Part shown: piece by piece, positions 26,099-32,880 of the stretch
How positions within the stretch are numbered: position 1 is the stretch's first letter
Layout of the letters: every line of letters starts with the position of its first letter
From: an uncultured Fretibacterium sp.
Lineage (GTDB): Bacteria > Synergistota > Synergistia > Synergistales > Aminobacteriaceae
Length of the DNA stretch: 64,000 nucleotides
Assembly: GCA_937911045.1 (NCBI GenBank)
Contig: CALEPX010000003.1
Span: 62,001-126,000 of the forward strand
Direction of reading: 5' to 3'
Translations under genes and position numbers: made by a program
Notes under the pieces: generated by a model
Told to the model about the DNA's origin: nothing
Databases searched by the model: none
The model's input: only the letters and a program-made list of their open reading frames with translations

Positions 26099-27475
26099 TT
26101 GAGTGACGTGAAATCCGTGAGATCCGCGAGAGCTTCAACAGTGCGCGACATGACTGAGGGCTCTATCTGGAAGCAGTTAGTCGCGTTTGCATTGCCGTTA
26201 TTAGCCGGGAATATTTTCCAGCAGTTATATAACACCGTTGACAGTGTCGTTGTCGGAAATTTTGTCGGAGCTGATGCGTTGGGAGCTGTCACGTCTACGA
26301 TCCCGATTGTGATCACGTTAATCGGGTTATTCATCGGTCTGACGATGGGAGCAAGTATTCTGATCTCGCAATATTTCGGAGCGAAAGATATTGCCAATTT
26401 GCGAAAGTCTACACATACAGCAGTTTTTTCGGGAGTAATTTTGTCGCTGATAATTTCCGGAGTTGGCTACTTGATAACGCCGTGGCTTTTGCGAATGATG
26501 AACACTCCTGAGAGCGTTATGCGTGAAGCTGTCGTTTACCTGCAAATTTATTCGCTGGGATTATTCGGCTCGATGCTTTACAACATGGGTTCGGCGATTT
26601 TGCGCGCAGTCGGCGATTCGAAACGACCGTTATACTTCCTGATTTTGTCGTCAATCCTGAATATAATTCTGGATCTGGTGTTTGTGCTGCAATTTGAATC
26701 CGGAGTTGCAGGTGTTGCGTATGCCACGATAATTTCGCAATTTGTGTCCGGAGCGATAATTTTCTGGATATTATTTCACTCGAACGAATGCCACAGTTTG
26801 AGAATGCGTGAAATGAAAATTGACGGCAAAATTTTGAAGCGAGTGATTGCGTTAGGATTTCCGGCTGGCTTTCAGATGGCGTTGACTTCATTCTCGAACG
26901 TGTTCGTGCAATCGTACATAAATTCATACGGGGCAGCTAGTACGGCAGGTTGGGGAATTTACGCGCGAGTTGACGCATTTGTTACGCTTCCGACACAGAG
27001 CATGGCTATGGCAGTGACGACTTTTGTTGGACAGAATGCCGGTGCGAGAAAGCCTGAACGAATCAAACGCGGAGTAAAAACCGGACTGGCAATTTCGACT
27101 GGAATTTCGCTTTGCATAATTGCGACGATATATTTATTCACGCGACAAATCGTGGAATTATTCAACGATGATGCGCAAGTTTTGTATTACGGCGTGTTAT
27201 TCCTGCGATTGAATTGCCCGTTTGACCCGTTGAACGTGAACAATCAGGTTCAGGCCGGAGCGTTGCGAGGAGTTGGTGATGCGAAGACGCCGATGTTAAT
27301 CATGTTATTTTCGTTTGTGTTATTCCGGCAGATATATCTATTCGTGATTTCGCGATTGACGAGTTCGATATATTTTATCGCGATTGGCTATCCTGTTGGC
27401 TGGTTTGTGTGTTGCGCATTAATGTACATTCACATTTTCAGGATCGGCTGGGACAGAATGATCTCGAAATTATAG
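26099..27475 (+). CDS. MATE-family multidrug/Na+ exporter
   Basis: A 458-residue, 12-helix membrane transporter. EGSIWKQLVAFALPLLAGNIFQQLYNTVDSVVVGNFVGADALGAV is the classic MATE opening, and the second half repeats it (ALGFPAGFQMALTSFSNVFVQSYINSYG). It should use Na+ or H+ gradients to expel cationic compounds; the substrate is unknown. TTG start with AAGGGGAG 7-8 nt upstream. It follows cbiB by 49 nt and ends at a hairpin terminator. Confidence 0.94.
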   Translation: MSDVKSVRSARASTVRDMTEGSIWKQLVAFALPLLAGNIFQQLYNTVDSVVVGNFVGADALGAVTSTIPIVITLIGLFIGLTMGASILISQYFGAKDIANLRKSTHTAVFSGVILSLIISGVGYLITPWLLRMMNTPESVMREAVVYLQIYSLGLFGSMLYNMGSAILRAVGDSKRPLYFLILSSILNIILDLVFVLQFESGVAGVAYATIISQFVSGAIIFWILFHSNECHSLRMREMKIDGKILKRVIALGFPAGFQMALTSFSNVFVQSYINSYGAASTAGWGIYARVDAFVTLPTQSMAMAVTTFVGQNAGARKPERIKRGVKTGLAISTGISLCIIATIYLFTRQIVELFNDDAQVLYYGVLFLRLNCPFDPLNVNNQVQAGALRGVGDAKTPMLIMLFSFVLFRQIYLFVISRLTSSIYFIAIGYPVGWFVCCALMYIHIFRIGWDRMISKL

Positions 27476-27489
27476 CGCGTGAGAAAATG

Positions 27490-27542
27490 CAGTTCTTGAG
27501 AATTTGCGAAATTTCAGGAGAATTTTCAGGAACTGTATTTTT
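27490..27542 (+). terminator. Terminator after the MATE gene
   Basis: CAGTTCTTGA pairs with TCAGGAACTG (one G-T pair) around a ~25-nt loop, followed by TATTTTTG. It also lies just downstream of the convergent Sel1 gene and marks the left edge of the accessory island. Confidence 0.7.
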
Positions 27543-27593
27543 GCGTCACACGTAACGTCGAGCATTAACGTTTCCTTGTTCAGCAGCTCTCTT

Positions 27594-27613
27594 GTACCAT
27601 TTAGTACCATTTA
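27594..27613. repeat. 10-bp tandem duplication causing the Sel1 frameshift
   Basis: GTACCATTTA occurs twice back to back. Ten is not a multiple of three, so the extra copy shifts the frame of the minus-strand Sel1 gene and creates an immediate TAA. Confidence 0.95.
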
Positions 27614-27697
27614 GAAGCTTCAGATTTATCTTTCACCGCTCCTCCTAAACCCAATCTGTAAAAATGTCCCAGATTATATTGCGCGAAACTTTCTCCC

Positions 27698-27913
27698 TGT
27701 TCAGCAGATTTTTCGTAGAACTCGAACGCTTTGATCTTGTCTTCGTTGACGAATATGCCGTAATCGTAAATCAATCCCAAATTGTATTGGGCAGTTGAGT
27801 TTCCTTGTTCAGCAGATTTTTCGTAGAACTCGAACGCTTTGATCTTGTCTTCGTCGACGAATATGCCGTAATCGTAAATCAATCCCAAATTGTATTGGGC
27901 AGCTGAGTTTCCT
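27698..27913. repeat. Two tandem 108-bp Sel1 repeat units, nearly identical
   Basis: Copies at 27698-27805 and 27806-27913 match at nearly every base (for example cttcgtTgac against cttcgtCgac). They code two 36-residue Sel1 repeats that differ at only a few residues. A third unit alongside has diverged much more. Confidence 0.92.
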
Positions 27914-28228
27914 TGTTCAGCAGATTTCTCCCATAATCTTATTGCCTCATTATGATCGTGTTCAACTCCCTCGCCCATGTCGTACAGATGCGCCAACCAG
28001 ATTTGAGCTTTTGCATGTCCCTGTTCAGCGGATTTTTTCCACCATTTGAACACATTATCGTAATCCATCGCTGAATTGTAAACTTCACCTTGCGCATTGA
28101 TTTGCGACGGAACTTCTTCAGCTTCACACCCAACCACTGATAGTCACCCTCCGAAAATAATTTTGGATTTGCGAACATGTTATCATAAATAATCTCGATT
28201 TTCGAAAGTTTTGAAAGGGAGTGATTGA

Positions 28229-29173
28229 TTGAACGATGAAGATTTTGAGAATTTGGATTTGCCATACGAAGAACGTTGGGAGAATTTGACGCTAGCGAAT
28301 GATTTTTTGTTCGGGAAAATTTTTCAGGACACTGAACTTTGTCTTGAACTTGTGCAAATTATACTTCCCGATTTGAATATCAAACGCATAACGAATCCGC
28401 TGCTTCAAAAGAACGTCAGGGAAACTTTTGAAAGTCGCGGTGTTAGATTTGATGTTTACGTTGAAGACGACGCGAACAGAGTCATAAATATCGAGATGCA
28501 GACTATGAACCGGGATAATATCCGGAAACGCACAAGAATTTATCACTCGTATATCGATATTGACGTTTTGGACAGGTACGATATTAGAAAGTACGACGAC
28601 ATTCCCGAGGCAATCGTGATTTTTATTTGCGATTTTGGTGTATTCGATTCGGTACGACATTTTTACGAGTTCAGGAATATTTGTGTTCAAGAACGGGATT
28701 TATTTCTCGATGACGGGGGCAGAACAATTTTTTTGAGTACGAAGGGAAAAGCTGATGATATTTCCCCTAAGCTGAAAAATTTTCTGAACCTTGTGCGAGG
28801 CATAACGTCTCAAGATTCGTTTGTGAAAAAACTTGAGAAGAAACTCAAATACGCGAAACAAAACGCAGTTTGGAGGCGACAATACATGTTAGCGAAAATT
28901 GAAAGGTTAGCCTTGATTGACGAGGCTATGGCTAGGGGCAGACTCGAAGGCAAAGCTGAAGGCAGGCTCGAAGGCAGGGCTGAAGGCAGGCTCGAAGGCA
29001 GGGCTGAAGGCAGGCTTGAAGGCAAGCTCGAAGGTAAAGCTGAAGGGATCGCTATCGGTGAGAAGAGAGGAAGCATAAAAACTCTCGACACTACAACACT
29101 CATTCTGAAAGACGCCGGAATAGACCCAGCAATCATAGAAAAACTTAGGCTTTCGATCCTGGGTTCACAATGA
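28229..29173 (+). CDS. Rpn-family PD-(D/E)XK nuclease (RpnL-type, full length)
   Basis: A 314-residue recombination-promoting nuclease/putative transposase family protein. The PD-(D/E)XK core has D75 (RFDVYVEDD) and E89-x-Q91 (NIEMQ). The middle (LKNFLNLVRG) resembles other Rpn proteins. The tail, residues ~238-273, is a run of four-residue repeats (RLEG, RAEG, KAEG) predicted as a helix, followed by LKDAGIDPAIIEKLR. In E. coli, full-length Rpn is toxic and anti-phage, while an internally started C-terminal piece restrains it. TTG start with AAAGGGAG 6-7 nt upstream; 91 nt from the divergent Sel1 gene. Its 3' part is duplicated directly downstream. Confidence 0.9.
   Translation: MNDEDFENLDLPYEERWENLTLANDFLFGKIFQDTELCLELVQIILPDLNIKRITNPLLQKNVRETFESRGVRFDVYVEDDANRVINIEMQTMNRDNIRKRTRIYHSYIDIDVLDRYDIRKYDDIPEAIVIFICDFGVFDSVRHFYEFRNICVQERDLFLDDGGRTIFLSTKGKADDISPKLKNFLNLVRGITSQDSFVKKLEKKLKYAKQNAVWRRQYMLAKIERLALIDEAMARGRLEGKAEGRLEGRAEGRLEGRAEGRLEGKLEGKAEGIAIGEKRGSIKTLDTTTLILKDAGIDPAIIEKLRLSILGSQ
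28886..29173 (+). CDS. Predicted internally initiated RpnS-like antitoxin inside the Rpn gene
   Basis: In the same frame as the full gene, codon 220 is an ATG (MLAKIERLALIDEA) preceded by TGGAGG at 28871-28876 with 9 nt spacing. This is a stronger ribosome site than most genes in this window have. It would give a 95-residue protein holding the four-residue repeat helix and the C-terminal helix. In E. coli such RpnS products form dimers through the repeat helix and block the nuclease. That this start is used here is an inference. Confidence 0.6.
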   Translation: MLAKIERLALIDEAMARGRLEGKAEGRLEGRAEGRLEGRAEGRLEGKLEGKAEGIAIGEKRGSIKTLDTTTLILKDAGIDPAIIEKLRLSILGSQ

Positions 29174-29616
29174 TTATGCTTGCCAAGGGAAAAGCTGATG
29201 ATATTTCCCCTAAGCTGAAAAATTTTCTGAACCTTGTGCGAGGCATAACGTCTCAAGATTCGTTTGTGAAAAAACTTGAGAAGAAACTCAAATACGCGAA
29301 ACAAAACGCAGTTTGGAGGCGACAATACATGTTAGCGAAAATTGAAAGGTTAGCCTTGATTGACGAGGCTATGGCTAGGGGCAGACTCGAAGGCAAAGCT
29401 GAAGGCAGGCTCGAAGGCAGGGCTGAAGGCAGGCTCGAAGGCAGGGCTGAAGGCAGGCTTGAAGGCAAGCTCGAAGGTAAAGCTGAAGGGATCGCTATCG
29501 GTGAGAAGAGAGGAAGCATAAAAACTCTCGACACTACAACACTCATTCTGAAAGACGCCGGAATAGCCCCAGAAATCATAGAAAAACTTAGGGCTTCGAT
29601 TCTTAACTCACAATGA
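29170..29616 (+). CDS. Free-standing duplicate of the Rpn C-terminal (RpnS-like) region
   Basis: This open frame copies residues ~172-314 of the upstream Rpn protein but has no nuclease core. The longest frame starts at an ATG overlapping the Rpn stop (ATGA), with little ribosome site, so coupled translation is possible. The better start is the ATG at 29329, which has the duplicated TGGAGG at 29314-29319 and would give a 95-residue RpnS-like protein. It differs from the upstream tail in the last 18 codons (DAGIAPEIIEKLRASILNSQ against DAGIDPAIIEKLRLSILGSQ). It may be a dedicated antitoxin, a decoy for other Rpn proteins, or simply a duplication remnant. Confidence 0.72.
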   Translation: MIMLAKGKADDISPKLKNFLNLVRGITSQDSFVKKLEKKLKYAKQNAVWRRQYMLAKIERLALIDEAMARGRLEGKAEGRLEGRAEGRLEGRAEGRLEGKLEGKAEGIAIGEKRGSIKTLDTTTLILKDAGIAPEIIEKLRASILNSQ

Positions 29617-29704
29617 TCTTGTTTGAATTTGAAATTTGAAAGGGAGAGAAAATAGTCGCAGGAAAATTCTCAATGCTGCAACCAAATTTCTCTCCGATCA
29701 AGAT
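29616..29704. other. Nested inverted repeat downstream of the Rpn unit
   Basis: A perfect 9-bp arm pair (GGAGAGAAA at 29643 and TTTCTCTCC at 29687) lies inside an outer 6-bp pair (ATCTTG at 29616 and CAAGAT at 29699). No T-run follows on the plus strand, so it is not a standard terminator. It lies at the right edge of the accessory island. Confidence 0.45.
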
Positions 29705-29744
29705 TAAGTCCTGAATTTATCGCTAAGTTCAGGCTATTCAAAGG

Positions 29745-31490
29745 CTACATTCCTAATCTGTAAATCCGTGCCTCAAGTCCACGAAGCAATCTCGGATCCA
29801 TACTTGTTCCGGACTCCGTGTCAAGCAAAAGCTGCGTGTTCGTGAGAAATTCTTCGGGCAATTCAGCGTCACTCGTCGAAAGATTCACCGCGATAATTAT
29901 TTTCTGACCGCGCGAATACGCAAAAATCTTCTCATCATTCGGCAGCAACAGCTCATACTCTCCGGACAGCAATTCCGGATTCTGATTCCTGAAGCTCACA
30001 AGCTCACGGTAAAAATTCAGAATCGAGTCCGGATCTTTTTCTTCAGATTCCGCGTTGATGAATTTATAACTCGAATTAACCGGCAGCCAAGGCTTCACAT
30101 TCTCTCCTGTAAATCCAGCGTTTGCTTTCGAGTTCCATTGCATAGGCGTTCGGGCGTTATCCCGCGAAAAAAATCTCACAGCGTTCATCGCTTCTTCACG
30201 CGAAAATCCGTCCTGAATCGCGAAATCATACTGCCATCTCGTAGACAAGTCATCGAACATCTCGATATTATCCCAATCAACGTTAATCGCTCCCAATTCC
30301 TCGCCCTGAAATACAAACGGCGTGCCTCTCAGCGTCATAAGCATTACTGCCAAAACTCTCGCTGCTTTCTTCTGATCGGCGTTCTTCGGGAAAAAGTGAT
30401 TCACGCTTCTTGGCTCATCGTGATTCTCGAAAAATACCGGACACCAAGTTTTTCTCGCGCCCTGTTGCGTAGAATTAATCGCGTTCTTGAAATCCAGAAT
30501 CGTCCAGTCAGACGGCTTACACCAAAATTCCCCATGTTTTGCAAACGGCAATCTCGTAACGTTGAACTCAAATATCATGTCAAACACTCCGTCCGAACCT
30601 GACCAATATTTCAGCTCATCGCTCGGCACACCGTTAGCTTCTCCGACTGTGAAAATATCATGTCCATCGAAAACTTCGCGCTTGAACTCTCGAAGAAAAT
30701 CCAAAATTCCGGGACTGTTCGCCGTAATATCATGAATCGATCTCAATCCGTCAATTCCATCGGGTTCAAAATTCTGAAATTTCCCGGGCTTCTTGATATA
30801 CGTTATCGCGTCAATTCTGAATCCTCCGACACCTTTCGAAAGCCAGAAATTCGCTGCGTCAAATAATGCTTTTCGAACTTCGGGATTTTCCCAATTCAAA
30901 TCGGGCTGCTCAACTGCGAACGTGTGAAGATAATACTGCTTTCGGGATTCGCACCACGTCCACGCACTGCCGCCGAAAATCGCTCGCCAGTTCGTAGGTT
31001 CGTCACGCCAAATATACCAGTCCGCTTTCGCATTATCCCGGCTCGAACTCGATTCCAAAAACCATTCGTGCTGATTCGACGTGTGATTAAAAACTAAATC
31101 CATTACGATCCGAATATCGCGCGATTTTGCCTCACGAATCAATTTCTCGAAATCCGCCATCGTTCCGTATTTCGGATCAATCCCTACATAATCCGAGACA
31201 TCATAACCGTTATCAACTCCGGGTGACGGATAAAAAGGCGATATCCAGATCGCTCCGGCTCCTAATGATTTCACGTAATCAAGATGCTGCGTTATTCCGG
31301 GTAAATCTCCAGTTCCAGTGTTATTCGTGTCCTGAAAACTCTTGGGATAAATCTGGTAAACGATCGACTTCTGCCACCATTTCAAATTCGTCTCACTCAT
31401 GTTACCCTCAGCGAATGCAATATCAGCACAAAATCCCAATATTATTGCGACAATTATTGCGAATATGCGTGATGAATGTGTCATGATCAT
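29745..31490 (-). CDS. Exported GH13 alpha-glucosidase (oligo-1,6-glucosidase-like)
   Basis: A 581-residue alpha-amylase-family enzyme. It has a signal peptide (cleavage likely near AFA-EG, residue 28), so it should act in the periplasm or outside. SIVYQIYPKSFQDTNNTGTGDLPGI and DLVFNHTS are conserved regions; the nucleophile is D227 (GGFRIDAI), the acid E284 (TVGEANGV) and the transition-state Asp D358 (FFENHDEPR). The QIYPxSF and GEANGV forms point to exo-acting alpha-1,6/alpha-1,4 glucosidases on short oligosaccharides, which are normally cytoplasmic. The ATG follows the Bax-inhibitor stop directly. A second ATG two codons on is equally possible. Confidence 0.93.
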   Translation of the reverse strand: MIMTHSSRIFAIIVAIILGFCADIAFAEGNMSETNLKWWQKSIVYQIYPKSFQDTNNTGTGDLPGITQHLDYVKSLGAGAIWISPFYPSPGVDNGYDVSDYVGIDPKYGTMADFEKLIREAKSRDIRIVMDLVFNHTSNQHEWFLESSSSRDNAKADWYIWRDEPTNWRAIFGGSAWTWCESRKQYYLHTFAVEQPDLNWENPEVRKALFDAANFWLSKGVGGFRIDAITYIKKPGKFQNFEPDGIDGLRSIHDITANSPGILDFLREFKREVFDGHDIFTVGEANGVPSDELKYWSGSDGVFDMIFEFNVTRLPFAKHGEFWCKPSDWTILDFKNAINSTQQGARKTWCPVFFENHDEPRSVNHFFPKNADQKKAARVLAVMLMTLRGTPFVFQGEELGAINVDWDNIEMFDDLSTRWQYDFAIQDGFSREEAMNAVRFFSRDNARTPMQWNSKANAGFTGENVKPWLPVNSSYKFINAESEEKDPDSILNFYRELVSFRNQNPELLSGEYELLLPNDEKIFAYSRGQKIIIAVNLSTSDAELPEEFLTNTQLLLDTESGTSMDPRLLRGLEARIYRLGM

Positions 31491-32225
31491 TTATTTCCTG
31501 CGCCCGAATAATCTCACCAGATACAGGAATATATTCACGAAATCCAAATACAAAGCTAATGCTCCGATTATTGCGATTTTGCTCACCGCTGCGGATTGTG
31601 AACCTGAATCAAATCCGATTTCATTCGCGAGATTCTTAATCTTCCAGGTGTCCCATGCCGTCAATCCCAGGAAAATAATTATTCCAAGAATGCTTATAAC
31701 AAAATCCGCTCGAACCGATCCGAAGAATAAATTTATTACCGACGCAATGATTATTCCGAACAATCCCATCGTCAGGAAACTTCCCCAGCTCGTCAAATCG
31801 CGCTTCGTGAATAATCCGTACACACTCATCGCTCCGAACATTCCTGCTGTTGTGAAAAACGCCTGATGAACACTCTCCTGCGTGTAAACCAGCAAAACAC
31901 TCGAACATAATATCCCGTTCAAAATGCTATACGCTGCAAAACATATTAACGCCGTACTCGCTTCGATTTTATTAATCGCCGCCGAGAGAAATATTACAAG
32001 TCCAATTTCCGCAACCGCAACGATCATCATAGGGAAGCCGGACGAAAAGAAAAATTCCAACATAGCCCGACTTGATGCCGTGAAATACGCCGTCAATGAC
32101 GTGAGAATCAATCCCATCGCCATGTATCCGTAAACTTTCCTGAATAATTCGTTCGCAATTTCTGCTCTTGTCGAATCATATCCGTATGTTAAATCCGAAC
32201 TCGTTTGCGTGAAAAAATCCGCCAT
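31491..32225 (-). CDS. Bax inhibitor-1 (BI-1/YccA) family membrane protein
   Basis: A 244-residue protein with seven predicted membrane helices, such as VYGYMAMGLILTSLTAYFTA and LGIIIFLGLTAWDTWKIKNLA. The last contains the family's TAWDTWKIK stretch, and conserved Asp residues near the C-terminus (LYLDFVNIFLYLVRLFG) fit the BI-1 Ca2+-leak channel fold. Its role in bacteria is unsettled (membrane-protein quality control or Ca2+ leak). I choose the ATG at 32225 (MADFFTQ); a GTG three codons upstream is possible. It leads a two-gene operon with the glucosidase. Confidence 0.93.
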   Translation of the reverse strand: MADFFTQTSSDLTYGYDSTRAEIANELFRKVYGYMAMGLILTSLTAYFTASSRAMLEFFFSSGFPMMIVAVAEIGLVIFLSAAINKIEASTALICFAAYSILNGILCSSVLLVYTQESVHQAFFTTAGMFGAMSVYGLFTKRDLTSWGSFLTMGLFGIIIASVINLFFGSVRADFVISILGIIIFLGLTAWDTWKIKNLANEIGFDSGSQSAAVSKIAIIGALALYLDFVNIFLYLVRLFGRRK

Positions 32226-32366
32226 GAATATCACATGCCTTTCTGAAAAATATTTTTCGCGCGTTATTATCGCATATTATTGGCGCGTGAGTAAATGTGC
32301 GTCTGAATTTATGCTAGAATCTCTCAGTCAGAAAATATTCTTATTCTTAACTCAGGAGAAATTATC

Positions 32367-32879
32367 ATGCCCAAAAAAAATGATTCGCAGGTAATATTAA
32401 CTCGAAGCGGTCACAAAAAATTAGTCGAAGAATTAACGCATCTAAAAACTGCAGGCCGTCAGGAAGTTGCCAGACAACTCGAAGTCGCTCGCGGATTCGG
32501 TGACTTGAGCGAAAACGCGGAATACGCCGCAGCCAAGGACGAACAGAGCAAAGTCGAAAGCAGAATCTTAGAACTCGAAACTATGTTGGGAAATGTCACA
32601 GTCGTTGACGAAGAGAAACTCGATACCAGCAGAGTCGCAATCGGCTTGACAGTTCAGCTCGAAGATTTGGACTCAGGCGGGAAAGTTCACACGTACTCAC
32701 TCGTCGGCTCGGAAGAATTGTCAAGTTTGGGCGTAACTCAGTCCGGCATTCAGCGTATCTCTCAGAAAAGCCCCGTCGGTCAGGCAATACTCGGTCACTC
32801 CGTCGGCGATGAAGTCAGCGTCACAATCCCGCGCGGCACTCGTAAATTGCGAATATTATCAATTACGCGCGAGAAATAA
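32367..32879 (+). CDS. greA: Transcription elongation factor GreA-type
   Basis: A 170-residue Gre factor that makes RNA polymerase cleave backtracked transcripts. The N-terminal coiled coil has the acidic tip RGFGDLSENAEYAAAKDEQ, which reaches the active site. The C-terminal FKBP-like domain reads VGSEELSSLGVTQSGIQRISQKSPVGQAILGHSVGDEVSV. The N-terminal PKKNDSQVILT is slightly extended. AGGAGA lies about 9 nt before the ATG. A possible extended -10 (TGCTAGAAT, around 32311-32319) lies upstream. The epimerase gene starts 1 nt after the stop. Confidence 0.95.
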   Translation: MPKKNDSQVILTRSGHKKLVEELTHLKTAGRQEVARQLEVARGFGDLSENAEYAAAKDEQSKVESRILELETMLGNVTVVDEEKLDTSRVAIGLTVQLEDLDSGGKVHTYSLVGSEELSSLGVTQSGIQRISQKSPVGQAILGHSVGDEVSVTIPRGTRKLRILSITREK

Positions 32880-32880
32880 T

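Larger units (their letters stand above)
27546..28137 (-). pseudogene. Sel1-repeat protein gene, frameshifted near its 3' end
   Basis: The readable protein (178 residues, GTG start with GGAGGG upstream) is made of Sel1/TPR-like repeats such as AFEFYEKSAEQGNSTAQYNLG. It lacks a clear signal peptide. It stops at 27601, inside the last repeat. Removing one copy of a 10-bp tandem duplication (27594-27603/27604-27613) restores the frame, and the repeat then continues WYKRAAEQGNVNARRYV to a TGA at 27546. The break is therefore a recent slippage event that removes 14 or so residues. Since most repeats survive, the short form could still work. Sel1 proteins mediate protein-protein contacts; the partner is unknown. 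It diverges from the Rpn gene. Confidence 0.82.
28742..29616. repeat. 443-bp tandem direct duplication of the Rpn 3' region
   Basis: The sequence starting at 28742 is repeated from 29185 at a constant offset of 443 bp, up to stop codons at 29171 and 29614. I read no differences over about 375 nt, then 9 substitutions in the last 54 nt. The unit is not a multiple of three and includes the internal ribosome site and all of the RpnS region. Confidence 0.95.

Noticed and set aside
27939..28265. A 108-codon minus-strand frame upstream of the Sel1 gene
   Set aside because: It overlaps the Sel1 start in another frame, has no own ribosome site and no protein similarity I recognise.
29253..29579. Minus-strand frames rich in LPSSLPSA repeats opposite the Rpn tails
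   Set aside because: They are mirror images of the 12-base repeats in the Rpn gene, not independent genes.
28229..29616. The Rpn locus as an active insertion sequence
   Set aside because: Some family members are labelled transposases, but I see no terminal inverted repeats or target-site duplications; the 443-bp repeat is a direct tandem copy of coding sequence.
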